Program-made: the position numbers and the translations under genes
The notes under the pieces: model-generated
What the model saw: only the letters and a program-made list of their open reading frames with translations
Database searches by the model: none
Told to the model about the DNA's origin: nothing
Shown here: one piece after another, positions 34,703 through 45,597 of the stretch
Position numbering within the stretch: the first letter of the stretch is position 1
Layout: each line of letters starts with the position of its first letter
NCBI GenBank assembly: GCA_964525935.1
Contig: CAZGJZ010000002.1
Coordinates: forward strand, 434,001-498,000
DNA: 64,000 nucleotides
Origin: UBA2377 sp964525935
Lineage (GTDB): Bacteria; Verrucomicrobiota; Verrucomicrobiia; Opitutales; Opitutaceae
Direction of reading: 5' to 3'

Positions 34703-35554
34703 TTAGCGGGGAGGGCGCAAGGCCGTGCCGTGTCTTTTTTCCAGCCACGCCCGGGGCGGGTGGCCGAAGCGCGCGCGGAAGAGACGGTAGAAATGCGAGA
34801 GATCGCCGTAGCCGCTGGAAAACGCCGCGCCGATGATCGAGTGGCGGTTGGCTTGCAGCAGGGCGGCGGCATGGGTGAGGCGCAGCTCGGTCAACTGTTC
34901 GAGGAAGGTGCGGCCGGTCAGCTCGCGGAAAAGTTTGCTGAAATGACGGCGCGACATGCCGGCGCGGGCGCAGGCGCGCTCCAGGCTCCACGGTTCGTAG
35001 AAAGTCTCGGTCAATTCGCGGGCGACGGCGGCGACGCGCTGGTTGGTCTGGTCGGCGGGGCTGTCGGCTGGCACGCGGGCGAGCGCGACGAGGATGTTTT
35101 CCGCGGCGGCCCGCAGGGCGACTTCGCGACCGGGCTGGTTGCCGGCCTGTTCGGCGATGCCGGCGCGCCACAGGCCCTCGAAGCGCGGGCCCCCGAGTCC
35201 GCCGGGTCGCAGTGCCACGTCCTGGCCGGAGGTGAGCTTGGTCCACAATCGCTCGCGTTCCGGGTCGCGCGTGAGAAATTCGCGGTTGAAACACAGCAGC
35301 AGCAGGGTGGGGGGCTCGGTGTCGGCGATGCGGTGCGACACGCCGGCGTTGACGCAGAGGGTGGCGCCGGTGGCGGCGTGCAGGGGCTTCGCCGAGGCGG
35401 TGGCGGCGAAGGCGATTTTGCCCTGCAGCACGTAGATGAGCTTGTGGAAGGCGTCCGCCCGTTCCGCCATGCGGAAGCGGGGGCCATGCACGCTCTCGGC
35501 GAAGGCGACGCCATGGGCGGGCAGGGTGACAGCGATGGGCCGGGAGACGGGCAT
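34703..35554 (-). CDS. AraC-family transcriptional regulator divergent from the one-carbon operon
   Basis: A 283-residue regulator. The N-terminal cupin-type sensing domain (FHKLIYVLQGKIAFAA, LCVNAGVSHRI) occupies about 1-120. The C-terminal AraC DNA-binding domain (about 180-283) has WSLERACARAGMSRRHFSKLF and HSIIGAAFSSGYGDLSHFYRLFRARFG. It lies upstream of the FAH hydrolase and cupin genes on the same strand and diverges, across about 136 bp, from the MetF/LigM-like/PurU operon. It is therefore the natural candidate regulator of either or both groups, possibly responding to the methylated substrate. The ligand is unknown. Confidence 0.88.
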   Translation of the reverse strand: MPVSRPIAVTLPAHGVAFAESVHGPRFRMAERADAFHKLIYVLQGKIAFAATASAKPLHAATGATLCVNAGVSHRIADTEPPTLLLLCFNREFLTRDPERERLWTKLTSGQDVALRPGGLGGPRFEGLWRAGIAEQAGNQPGREVALRAAAENILVALARVPADSPADQTNQRVAAVARELTETFYEPWSLERACARAGMSRRHFSKLFRELTGRTFLEQLTELRLTHAAALLQANRHSIIGAAFSSGYGDLSHFYRLFRARFGHPPRAWLEKRHGTALRPPR

Positions 35555-35690
35555 GAGGGTGGAAAAGTGCCCGATTTGCCAACCGTCGCCAAGCCCGAAA
35601 CCCCAAGACGCCCGCGCGCGGTTCCGCTACGCTGCGACCCGCTTTTAGTTACCGTTGATCCAACCCTGCTCCGCTTCCGCCTTATTTGCC

Positions 35691-37244
35691 ATGTCCACTT
35701 TGCCCGAAAAGTTCGAACGCTCGCAGGATTTCCTGATCGGCGTGGAGCTCGTTTCGACCCGCGGGACGGTCACGGAGACGCGCGCGGCGAAGACCGTGCA
35801 GTTTTCCAACGACCTGGCGACGGCGCCGGGTATTGACTGGGTTTCGATCACGGACAACGCCGGCGGCAATCCCATGCTCGCGGCGCCGGCGCTGGGCGGC
35901 CCGTTCCGCGACTCGGGGCGCGAAGTGGTGATCCATCTTTCGTGCAAGGATTTTAACCGCAACGCGCTCGAGAGCGAGGCGTGGCATCTCGCCAGCGAGG
36001 GGTTTCACAATCTCCTCGTGCTCAGCGGCGACTATTCGGGCACGGGCATTGGCGGCGGCGGGAAACCGGTTTTCGACATCGATTCCATCGGGCTGCTCAC
36101 GCTGCTGGGCCAGATGAACGCAGGGCTCGATATCACGCGCGCCTCGGCCAAGAAGCCGACGCGACTCGACCCGACGAAGTTTTATCCCGGGGCGGTCGTC
36201 ACCAATTTCAAGCTCTACGAAAACGAGATCATCCCGCAGCTCCTGAAAATGGAGAAGAAAATCGCGGCGGGCGCGCGGTTTCTCATCAACCAGATCGGCT
36301 ACGATTCCCGCAAAATCCACGAATTGATGGTCTGGATGCAGCAGCGCGGGCATGGCCACGTGCCGCTCGTCGGCAATGTTTACATGCTCAATGCCGGTGT
36401 CGCGCGGGTTTTCCGCACCCAGCGTATTCCCGGCGTCGTGATTTCGGACGAGCTGGCGGAAATCTGCGAAAAGCACGGGGCGGGTCCGGACAAGGGCAAG
36501 GCCTTCTTCCTCGAGCTCGCGGCCAAGCAGGTCGCGGTTTATCGCGGACTGGGCTATCGCGGCGCCTATCTCGGCGGAATTCACACGGTGGCGGAGATCC
36601 AGCGCGTGCTGGAGATTGAGCGCAGCTTTGCCCGTGACGACTGGAAGCAGTTTGCGCGCGAGATCCGCTACTCGCGGCCCGGCGAATATTTTGTCTATGG
36701 CGAGGATCAGGCGACCGGGCTGGCCGACGCCGCGCGCCCGACCGAGCCCGAGCTGCCGAATGCGCGCAATATCACCTACAGCTATCGTTTTTCGAAATTC
36801 ACGCACGACCTGATGTTCACGCCCGGCAAAGGCCTCGCGAAGCTCGGCGCCAAGCTCTGCGCCAGCGCGAAGGACCCGATGCAGGGTCCCGCGGTGCTCC
36901 GCGCCCTCGAGCACGCGAGCAAGAGCGTGATGTTTGGCTGCAAGGATTGCGGCGACTGCTCGCTGCCCGAGATCGCGTTTCTGTGTCCCGAGTCGTCGTG
37001 TGCGAAGAACCAGCGCAACGGCCCCTGTGGCGGCACGCGCGACGGCAAGTGCGAGGTGGATGACTTTGAGTGCATCTGGTCGCGCGCCTATGACCGCATG
37101 AAATACGAGGGCCGCGCCGGGCAGCTGCTGGACCATGTGCCGGTGTTGCAGGACCAGAACCTGCGCGGCACCTCCAGCTGGGCGAATACCTGGCTTGGCC
37201 GCGACCACCTCGCGAAAAAGCATTCCCCCCAGCATCCCAACTGA
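35691..37244 (+). CDS. metF: Methylenetetrahydrofolate reductase fused to a Cys-rich MetV-like domain
   Basis: A 517-residue protein. Residues 5-330 form the MetF TIM barrel (FLIGVELVSTRG, IDWVSITDNAGGNPML, HLSCKDFNRNALESEAWHL, LLVLSGDYSG). The C-terminal part (about 405-490) is a cysteine-rich MTHFR C-terminal (MetV-like) domain with FGCKDCGDCSLPEIAFLCP, SSCAKNQRNGPCGG and CEVDDFECIW. In acetogens MetV is often a separate subunit needed for activity with non-NAD donors; here both are one chain. First gene of the operon with the THF-dependent demethylase (16 bp) and purU. In that context it probably oxidises 5-methyl-THF to 5,10-methylene-THF. ATG 35691 begins the homology. Confidence 0.9.
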   Translation: MSTLPEKFERSQDFLIGVELVSTRGTVTETRAAKTVQFSNDLATAPGIDWVSITDNAGGNPMLAAPALGGPFRDSGREVVIHLSCKDFNRNALESEAWHLASEGFHNLLVLSGDYSGTGIGGGGKPVFDIDSIGLLTLLGQMNAGLDITRASAKKPTRLDPTKFYPGAVVTNFKLYENEIIPQLLKMEKKIAAGARFLINQIGYDSRKIHELMVWMQQRGHGHVPLVGNVYMLNAGVARVFRTQRIPGVVISDELAEICEKHGAGPDKGKAFFLELAAKQVAVYRGLGYRGAYLGGIHTVAEIQRVLEIERSFARDDWKQFAREIRYSRPGEYFVYGEDQATGLADAARPTEPELPNARNITYSYRFSKFTHDLMFTPGKGLAKLGAKLCASAKDPMQGPAVLRALEHASKSVMFGCKDCGDCSLPEIAFLCPESSCAKNQRNGPCGGTRDGKCEVDDFECIWSRAYDRMKYEGRAGQLLDHVPVLQDQNLRGTSSWANTWLGRDHLAKKHSPQHPN

Positions 37245-37260
37245 TTTTATTCCTACACCA

Positions 37261-38604
37261 ATGAGCACGCAAAAACCCACCAACCTCGAAGCCAAACTCC
37301 AGCAATACGGTAGTCCTGTAGAACTGTTGCGCGCCGCCCCTGTCGGCGGTTATCAATTTCCCGACAAGCCCGAATACTCCAACTGGCGCGACGAGCAGGC
37401 GGCCTGGCAGAACACGGTCGTCCTCTTCGACCAGTCCTTCCACATGAAGGACATCTACTTCGAGGGCCCGGACGTGAAGCGCCTGCTCTCCGATGTCGCG
37501 GTCAATACCTTCAAGAATTTCGGCGCCAACAAGGCCAAGCAGATCGTGGCCTGCAACCATGACGGTCATGTCATCGGCGATGCCATCCTCTTCGGCCACA
37601 GCGACACCAAGGTCAGCGTCGTCGGCCGTCCCTCCGTCCCGAACTGGATCGAGTTCAACGCCATCCAGGGCAAATACGACGTGAAGGTCACGCGCGACGA
37701 ACGCTCGGTGGCCAACGCCGGCCGCCGCCTCATTTATCGTTTCCAGATCCAGGGACCGAACGCCCTCGATCTCATCAAGGCCGTGCACGAGGGTCCGTTC
37801 CCGGAGATTCCCTTCTTCAACCTCGGTGACCTCAAGATCGCCGGCCGCAAGGTGCGCGCACTCAACCACAGCATGTCGCGCATGGGCGGACTCGAGATCC
37901 ACGGCCCGGCCGAAGACGGCGAGGCCGTGCGCGAAGCGCTCATGAAGGCCGGCGTCCAATTCGGTCTCGTGCAGGGCGGCGCCCGCTCCTACTCGACCGT
38001 TTCGCCGGAGAGCGGTTGGATTCCCTCGCCGATGCCGGCGATCTGGACGGAAAAGCTCAAGGCCTACCGCGAGTGGCTCCCGGCCGACGGCTTCGAGGCC
38101 AATGCCTCGCTCGGCGGCAGCTTCAGCTCGCCCAATATCGCGGACTACTACCAGACCCCGTGGGATCTCGGCTACGGCCGCCACGTGAAGTTCGACCACG
38201 AATTCATCGGTCGCGCCGCGCTCGAGAAACTCGAGAAGCAGCCGCACCGCCGCAAGGTCTGGCTGCGCTGGAACAAGGAGGACTCGGTCAAGATCTTCGC
38301 CAGCCAGCACGGCGAAGGCGCCCGCTTCAAATACATGGAGATGCCCAACGCCTACTACGCGATCCTGCCCTTCGACAAGGTGCTCGCCGGGGGCAAGTTC
38401 GCCGGCCTTTCCACCTACACGGTCTACACGGTCAACGTGAAGGGCTGGTTCTCGCTCGCCATGGTGGATGAAACCATCGCCGACGGCGCCGACGTCTCGC
38501 TCATCTGGGGCGAGGAAAACGGCGGCTCCAAGCGGCCCACGGTCGAACGCCACGTCCAGACCGAAGTGCGCGCGAAAGTCTCCTACAACCGCCTCAATGA
38601 ATAA
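37261..38604 (+). CDS. LigM/DesA-like tetrahydrofolate-dependent demethylase (GcvT fold)
   Basis: A 447-residue aminomethyltransferase-fold protein. From memory it follows the LigM-type vanillate/3-O-methylgallate O-demethylase pattern rather than true GcvT: GSPVELL, NWRDEQAAWQNTVVLFDQS, MKDIYFEGPDVKRLLSDVAVN, NHDGHVIGDAILF and VGRPSVPNWIEF, then SPESGWIPSPMPAIWTEKL. It is longer than GcvT (about 365). Such enzymes move a methyl group from an O- (or S-/N-) methylated substrate to THF. It sits between metF (16 bp) and purU (8-nt overlap ATGAATAA), exactly the enzymes needed to process methyl-THF. The substrate is unknown: a methoxylated aromatic, methylated sugar, DMSP or betaine are options. 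Confidence 0.8.
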   Translation: MSTQKPTNLEAKLQQYGSPVELLRAAPVGGYQFPDKPEYSNWRDEQAAWQNTVVLFDQSFHMKDIYFEGPDVKRLLSDVAVNTFKNFGANKAKQIVACNHDGHVIGDAILFGHSDTKVSVVGRPSVPNWIEFNAIQGKYDVKVTRDERSVANAGRRLIYRFQIQGPNALDLIKAVHEGPFPEIPFFNLGDLKIAGRKVRALNHSMSRMGGLEIHGPAEDGEAVREALMKAGVQFGLVQGGARSYSTVSPESGWIPSPMPAIWTEKLKAYREWLPADGFEANASLGGSFSSPNIADYYQTPWDLGYGRHVKFDHEFIGRAALEKLEKQPHRRKVWLRWNKEDSVKIFASQHGEGARFKYMEMPNAYYAILPFDKVLAGGKFAGLSTYTVYTVNVKGWFSLAMVDETIADGADVSLIWGEENGGSKRPTVERHVQTEVRAKVSYNRLNE

Positions 38605-39472
38605 GGTCGAACCCGCCCGCCTGCGGCTCATCGCCAGTTGTCCGGACCGGATCGGGATCGTGGCCCGCGTGGCCACGTTCCTGGCCGAGCGCGGTGCCTC
38701 CATCACGGAGGCCAACCAATACGATGCGGCCAGCAGCCAGACCTTTTTCATGCGGTCGGAATTCGTCATCGCCGGCGGACCCGAAGTCCTGCCCCGGCTC
38801 GAGAACGAATTCCGTCCCATCGCGCAGGAACTGAAAATGACCTGGCGGATGGTCGATGCCAACCGTCGCCAGCGGGTGGTGCTGCTGGTGAGCAAATTCG
38901 ATCACTGTCTGGCCTACCTGCTGCACCGCCGGAAAGTCGGCGACATGGCCTTCGATGTGCCGTGCGTGATTTCCAACCACGACGACCTGCGCTCGCTGGT
39001 CGAGTGGTATGGGATTCCGTATCATCACGTCCCCGTGCCGACCGAGCCCGCCGCCAAGCAGGCCGCGCTGGAGAAAACGGCGCAGCTCATCGGCGAGGCG
39101 CAGCCCGACACCATCGTGCTCGCGCGCTACATGCAGATCTTCCCGCCGTGGCTGTGCGAGCGCTACCGGCATCGTGTGATCAACATCCACCACAGCTTCC
39201 TGCCGTCCTTTGTCGGGGCCAAGCCCTACCATCAGGCGGAAGAGCGCGGCGTGAAGCTGATCGGCGCGACCTGCCATTATGTGACCGAGGACCTCGATGA
39301 GGGCCCGATCATTGAGCAGGACGTGGCCCGCATCCGGCACAGCGACACGATCAAGGACATGATGCGCCTGGGCAAGGACGTGGAAAACGCGGTGCTGTCA
39401 CGCGGCCTGCGCTACCACCTCGAAGACCGCGTGCTCGTGAACGGGAACAAGACGATCCTGTTTTCGAGCTGA
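38597..39472 (+). CDS. purU: Formyltetrahydrofolate deformylase
   Basis: A 291-residue enzyme that hydrolyses 10-formyl-THF to THF and formate. An N-terminal ACT domain (about 8-80: IASCPDRIGIVARVATFLAE) is followed by the formyltransferase-fold catalytic domain with CVISNHDDLRSLVEWYGIP, LARYMQIFPPWLCERY, and the catalytic region NIHHSFLPSFVGAKPYHQA plus GATCHYVTEDLDEGPIIEQD. Asn/His/Asp catalytic residues are all present. Its ATG overlaps the stop of the demethylase gene by 8 nt, so translation is probably coupled. In this operon it would close the cycle by releasing the former methyl group as formate and regenerating THF. Confidence 0.93.
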   Translation: MNKVEPARLRLIASCPDRIGIVARVATFLAERGASITEANQYDAASSQTFFMRSEFVIAGGPEVLPRLENEFRPIAQELKMTWRMVDANRRQRVVLLVSKFDHCLAYLLHRRKVGDMAFDVPCVISNHDDLRSLVEWYGIPYHHVPVPTEPAAKQAALEKTAQLIGEAQPDTIVLARYMQIFPPWLCERYRHRVINIHHSFLPSFVGAKPYHQAEERGVKLIGATCHYVTEDLDEGPIIEQDVARIRHSDTIKDMMRLGKDVENAVLSRGLRYHLEDRVLVNGNKTILFSS

Positions 39473-39530
39473 GGTTGATTCACCGCGAAGATCGCCCAGG
39501 ACGCAAAGCATCGGAATTATTCACCACCAA

Positions 39531-39588
39531 GGGCACAAAGAGCACGAAGGGGAAACCTTGGTGAGCTTTGGGCCCTTTTTATTTTTAT
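39531..39588 (+). terminator. Repeat-derived intrinsic terminator after the one-carbon operon
   Basis: GGGCACAAAG (39531-39540) pairs with CTTTGGGCCC (39566-39575) with one mismatch and is followed by TTTTTATTTTTAT. The arms belong to the GCACAAAG/GCACGAAG repeat family also seen at 40306 and 40812. Confidence 0.72.
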
Positions 39589-39665
39589 CGGGCATGGGTT
39601 ATGGGTGAGCGGCACACCGGCGGATTGCCATGCGCCGGGTTCGCCGGCTTGCTGTCGGCCACTCC

Positions 39666-40286
39666 ATGCCGCTCCGCCGCAAACGGATTTTCTTCACACC
39701 GCCGCCTGCGCCCACGGCCATCTACGTGCGGCCGGGCTACAATCGCGTGCTCGCCGAGGAATTCGAGGCGCTGAAGCGCAAGCGCGTCGAGTTGGTGAAG
39801 GACAAGGTCGAGGCGCACAGTCAGGGCGACTTGCGGGAGAACTTCGGCTTCAAGGCGGCCAAGGAAGCAATCCGCGCCGTGGACCGCAAGATGACCGCAC
39901 TCGACCGTTTTGTCGCCCGCAACACATTCATCGAGGTTGATCCCGCCGAGTGGCTCACCAAGCCGACCGATACGCTGTTGCTCGGGCATGTGGCGCGCAT
40001 CGAGAAGCGCGACGTGGCGACGAAGCGCACGCACCGCTTTACGTTTCTCGTGACGACCTATGGCGAGACGGCCGTCGATGAGGAAGCGGGGATCGAATGC
40101 CTGCCGCACAATTCCCCGCTGGCCGCCGTCATGCTGGGTCTCGCGGCGGGCACGCAGACGCAGGTCAAACTTCCCGCCGGCGAAGCCATCATTGCGGTGC
40201 TCTCGATTCGCAATCCCACCCAAGCTGAACTCGACCGCCTGCTCTCTGTCATCAAGCCGCCCGAGATCGAGGACGACGAGGAGTAA
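39666..40286 (+). CDS. GreA/GreB-family transcription elongation factor
   Basis: A 206-residue Gre-type factor. The N-terminal coiled coil (about 25-95) carries the tip motif QGDLRENFGFKAAKEA, which retains the Asp and Glu used to stimulate RNA cleavage in backtracked polymerase. The C-terminal half (about 110-195) is the FKBP-like domain (SPLAAVMLGLAAGTQTQVKLPAGEAIIAVLSI). It is longer than E. coli GreA (158), with an extra basic N-terminus (MPLRRKRIFFTPPPAPTAIY) and a longer middle, so it may be a lineage-specific Gre homologue. Single gene between the purU terminator and a convergent tautomerase. Confidence 0.8.
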   Translation: MPLRRKRIFFTPPPAPTAIYVRPGYNRVLAEEFEALKRKRVELVKDKVEAHSQGDLRENFGFKAAKEAIRAVDRKMTALDRFVARNTFIEVDPAEWLTKPTDTLLLGHVARIEKRDVATKRTHRFTFLVTTYGETAVDEEAGIECLPHNSPLAAVMLGLAAGTQTQVKLPAGEAIIAVLSIRNPTQAELDRLLSVIKPPEIEDDEE

Positions 40287-40305
40287 CGGATTGGCTGGGT
40301 TGATT

Positions 40306-40368
40306 ACCACGAAGGACACGAAGAGCACGAAGGCTCAGTCTTTGTGGCCTTCGTGCTCTTCGTGGTTC
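40306..40368. repeat. Intergenic inverted repeat, ACCACGAAG family, between convergent genes
   Basis: ACGAAGAGCACGAAGGC (40318-40334) pairs perfectly with 40347-40363. The left arm is a nonamer-like series ACGAAGGAC, ACGAAGAGC, ACGAAGGCT. It lies between the converging Gre and tautomerase genes and could terminate both. Confidence 0.8.
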
Positions 40369-40399
40369 AATAATCAACGCTTCGACTCACCGACGGTCT

Positions 40400-40789
40400 C
40401 TACTTTTCGACCTTGTAGTTCAGCGTGAGTTCGTCGGCGGGCAGGCCGCGGATGCCCCAGTTGTGGCGCGGTGTCTCGGTGAGCGTGATTTCGAGATCCT
40501 GCGGCGTGGACAGGCCGCGTTCATTGAATTTGGCGAACAGCGCGCGGATGAAGGCTTTCTTCGTCTCGACCGTGCGACCTTCGAACAGGCTCACCTCGAT
40601 GATCGTGTAGCGTGCGGTGCGGTCGGCCGGATGAATGAAATCAGCGGCTTCGAGCGCGATGAAGCGGTGGAAGCGCTTGTCCGCCGGCAGGCCGAGGGCG
40701 GAGGTGGCGCAGGCGTGGATCGCATCGGAGATCGCGGCCCGGTGGACGCTAAGATGCGCGGCGTGCCCGTAGATTTTGATCTGAGCCAT
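40400..40789 (-). CDS. Tautomerase-superfamily protein
   Basis: A 129-residue small protein of the tautomerase/MIF superfamily (Tautomerase_2 type). Features are MAQIKIYG at the start, LGLPADKRFHRFIALEAADF, YTIIEVSLFEGRTVETKKAFIRALF, and the C-terminal ITLTETPRHNWGIRGLPADEL. The usual catalytic proline at position 2 is Ala here, so classical Pro1-dependent tautomerase chemistry is doubtful. It lies between two hairpin repeats and upstream of the gcvP 3' end. Confidence 0.78.
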   Translation of the reverse strand: MAQIKIYGHAAHLSVHRAAISDAIHACATSALGLPADKRFHRFIALEAADFIHPADRTARYTIIEVSLFEGRTVETKKAFIRALFAKFNERGLSTPQDLEITLTETPRHNWGIRGLPADELTLNYKVEK

Positions 40790-40811
40790 GGCCGTCTTTG
40801 GTGGGTTGGTT

Positions 40812-40876
40812 TAACCACAAAGAGCACGAAGGGCACAAAGGTTCGGCCTTCGTGTGCTTTGTGTTCTTCGTGGTGA
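40812..40876. repeat. Intergenic inverted repeat, ACCACAAAGAGCACGAAG family
   Basis: The left half TTAACCACAAAGAGCACG (from 40812) and the right half ending in TTCTTCGTGGT pair over most of their length. Same family as 39531 and 40306. It fills the gap between the tautomerase start and the gcvP stop. Confidence 0.75.
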
Positions 40877-40880
40877 AACT

Positions 40881-43775
<2,895 letters not shown>

Positions 43776-43882
43776 GCGCGGACGCTAGGCGCGGACAGGG
43801 ACCGCGCAATCGCGATTTGGACTCCGGCGGGCAATTAAGGGTTTGTTTTCCGGGCGAAAGGCTCCCTGTTTTGGCGACTGCC

Positions 43883-44554
43883 GTGGAAAGTCAGAAACCA
43901 TTCAACACCAAGAGCGACCGGGCCGCCTTCATCGACCGGCGGCTGGCGGAACTTTATCCGGAGACGCCGGTGCCGTTGGATCACAAGGACGCCTATTCGC
44001 TGCTGGTGGCGGTGCTGTTGTCGGCGCAGTGCACCGACAAGCGCGTCAACGAAGTGACGCCGCGGCTCTGGGCGCTGGCGGACAATCCGCAGGCGATGGC
44101 GCAGGTGCCGGTGGAGAAAATCCAGGAGATCATCCGGCCGTGCGGGCTCTCGCCGCAGAAGGCGAAGGCGATTTCAAGGCTGTCGCAACTGCTCATCGAG
44201 CAGCATGGCGGACAGGTGCCGCGGACGTTCGAGGAACTGGAGGCGCTGCCGGGCGTGGGCCACAAGACGGCGTCGGTCGTGATGGCGCAGGCGTTCGGCG
44301 AGCCGTCGTTTCCGGTCGACACGCACATTCACCGGCTGGCGCAGCGCTGGAAGCTGACGGCGGGGAAAAACGTGGAGCAGACGGAGGCGGATCTGAAGAA
44401 GCTGTTTCCGCGCGAGCACTGGAATCAACTGCACCTGCGGATCATTTTCTACGGCCGCGAGCACTGCACGGCGTGGAGCTGCGATGGCACGACCTGCGAA
44501 ATCTGCCGCACCGTGGTGCCGGGCAGGAAGCGGGCGGTTAAGACCAAAAAATAA
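43883..44554 (+). CDS. nth: Endonuclease III
   Basis: A 223-residue DNA glycosylase/AP lyase for oxidised pyrimidines. The helix-hairpin-helix ALPGVGHKTASVV holds catalytic Lys128, and catalytic Asp146 is in FPVDTHIHR; LLSAQCTDKRVNEVTP is the usual N-terminal region. The Fe-S cluster cysteines are spaced C195-x4-C200-x4-C205-x2-C208, unlike the usual C-x6-C-x2-C-x5-C. No ATG is available in frame: GTG 43883 is proposed, but TTG 43871 is possible and has GAAAGG about 9 nt upstream. It diverges from gcvP. Confidence 0.88.
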   Translation: MESQKPFNTKSDRAAFIDRRLAELYPETPVPLDHKDAYSLLVAVLLSAQCTDKRVNEVTPRLWALADNPQAMAQVPVEKIQEIIRPCGLSPQKAKAISRLSQLLIEQHGGQVPRTFEELEALPGVGHKTASVVMAQAFGEPSFPVDTHIHRLAQRWKLTAGKNVEQTEADLKKLFPREHWNQLHLRIIFYGREHCTAWSCDGTTCEICRTVVPGRKRAVKTKK

Positions 44555-44593
44555 TTGGCCACGGAGGCACGGAGACGCGGAGAAACGGATTTA

Positions 44594-44680
44594 AATGTGG
44601 AACTCAGGAAAACAGGAAACTGAGACAGGTTGAGTTTCCTCAGGCGCAGGCTTGGTTTCCAGCCTTCCTGATTTCCACAT
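44594..44680. repeat. Intergenic inverted repeat, GTGGAAATCAGGAA family, copy 2
   Basis: Left arm AATGTGGAACTCAGGAA (44594-44610) pairs with TTCCTGATTTCCACAT (44665-44680); inner segments also pair partly. Related in sequence to 11534-11602. A fragment of another family (CCACGGAGGCACGGAGACGC) precedes it at about 44560. It lies between converging nth and PhyH genes. Confidence 0.75.
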
Positions 44681-44699
44681 CTAATCAGAAATTCGTTGC

Positions 44700-45524
44700 T
44701 CAGACCTTGCCGGCTTCTTCGTTGCTGACGGGTTTGAAGTTCGGGCGGCCGTAGCGCTGCGTGGGCGGGATGCCGACGGGGTTGTGTTTGAATTCGTCCA
44801 CGCCGCGGCAGAGGTAGGCTTTGAAATTCGGGTTCACGCTCAGGTCGTTTTTCACGTTGGTGCCCGAGTAACGGATCGTGAGGCCGGCGCGGCGGCGGTT
44901 GGAGGGGTTGGCCTGCGAGCCGTGGATGGCGCGGTCGTCGTGCAGGGAGCACTCGCCGGCCTTGAGGCGGAATTGCACGGCGCTGTCGGCCTTGAAGTCG
45001 GAACCGTCGGCGAGTTCGAGCGTGAGCACGGAGCTGGTTTCAACGGACTTGCGGTGCTTGATGACGCCGCCGAGGTGCGAGCCGGGGATGAGTTTCATGC
45101 CGCCGTTGACCTCGTCGACATCGTCGAAGGCGAGCCAGACGGTGACCGAGTTGTTGGGCGCCATGGGCCAGTAGTAGGAATCCTGGTGCCAGCCGACGGT
45201 GGACATGCTGTGCGGCTCCTTGATGAAGAAGTTGCTCGCCCAGCAGTAGAAGTTGGGCCCGAGGATGCCTTCGACGAGGTCGAGGATTTTCGGGTTCATC
45301 GCGATGTCGTAGAGGTAGGTGCTGGTCTCGTGCCACTCGCGGATGTCCTTGGTGGACTCGCCGGGAGCGAGGAGCTCGAGGAGGTTGGGCAGCTCGGCGT
45401 TGATCTGCGCCATCTCCGCGCGCGTGTAGATCGCGGGGAGGCCGAGCAGGTAGCCGTTCTCGTGATAGAACTTCTGCTGCGCGGCGGAGAGTTTGAAGGG
45501 ATTGGGAGCGGTCGCGGTGGCCAT
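44700..45524 (-). CDS. PhyH-family dioxygenase, tandem pair member 1
   Basis: A 274-residue Fe(II)/2-oxoglutarate oxygenase. Iron ligands: H113 and D115 in GWHQDSYYWP and H201 in DRAIHGSQANPSNRRRAG; R212 is a candidate 2-oxoglutarate-binding Arg. GGMKLIPGSHLGGV is the core strand. It is highly similar to the adjacent gene at 45598 (shared ILDLVEGILGPNFY and RAIHGSQANPSNRRRAGLTI), so the two arose by tandem duplication. ATG 45524 follows a CCCTAAA/CTCATCC/CTCCC leader. Same strand as its twin, 73 bp downstream of it; the AraC gene at 46752 is a possible regulator. Confidence 0.88.
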   Translation of the reverse strand: MATATAPNPFKLSAAQQKFYHENGYLLGLPAIYTRAEMAQINAELPNLLELLAPGESTKDIREWHETSTYLYDIAMNPKILDLVEGILGPNFYCWASNFFIKEPHSMSTVGWHQDSYYWPMAPNNSVTVWLAFDDVDEVNGGMKLIPGSHLGGVIKHRKSVETSSVLTLELADGSDFKADSAVQFRLKAGECSLHDDRAIHGSQANPSNRRRAGLTIRYSGTNVKNDLSVNPNFKAYLCRGVDEFKHNPVGIPPTQRYGRPNFKPVSNEEAGKV

Positions 45525-45567
45525 GGGAGGGATGAGTTTAGGGTTTAAAGGAAAAGTAATCAGGGCT

Positions 45568-45594
45568 GTCATTCTGAGCAGAGCGAAGAATGAC
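45568..45594. repeat. Hairpin GTCATTCT-AGAATGAC between the tandem PhyH genes
   Basis: An 8-bp perfect stem with an 11-nt loop (45568-45575, 45587-45594). The text GTCATTCTGAGCAGAGCGAA resembles a dispersed repeat common in diverse bacterial genomes. It sits just after the stop of the upstream PhyH gene and may act on transcript stability. Confidence 0.6.
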
Positions 45595-45597
45595 AAA

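Noticed and set aside
37261..38604. GcvT of the glycine cleavage system, because gcvP lies nearby
   Set aside because: Length and motif pattern fit LigM-like demethylases better, and it is coupled to metF and purU rather than gcvP/gcvH.
40400..40789. Functional 4-oxalocrotonate tautomerase for the neighbouring one-carbon/aromatic pathway
   Set aside because: The catalytic Pro at position 2 is absent and the gene is on the other strand between repeats, so no pathway link is claimed.
43776..43882. Glycine riboswitch upstream of gcvP
   Set aside because: The gap to nth is about 107 bp and shows no glycine aptamer-like conserved pieces; too short for the usual tandem aptamer.
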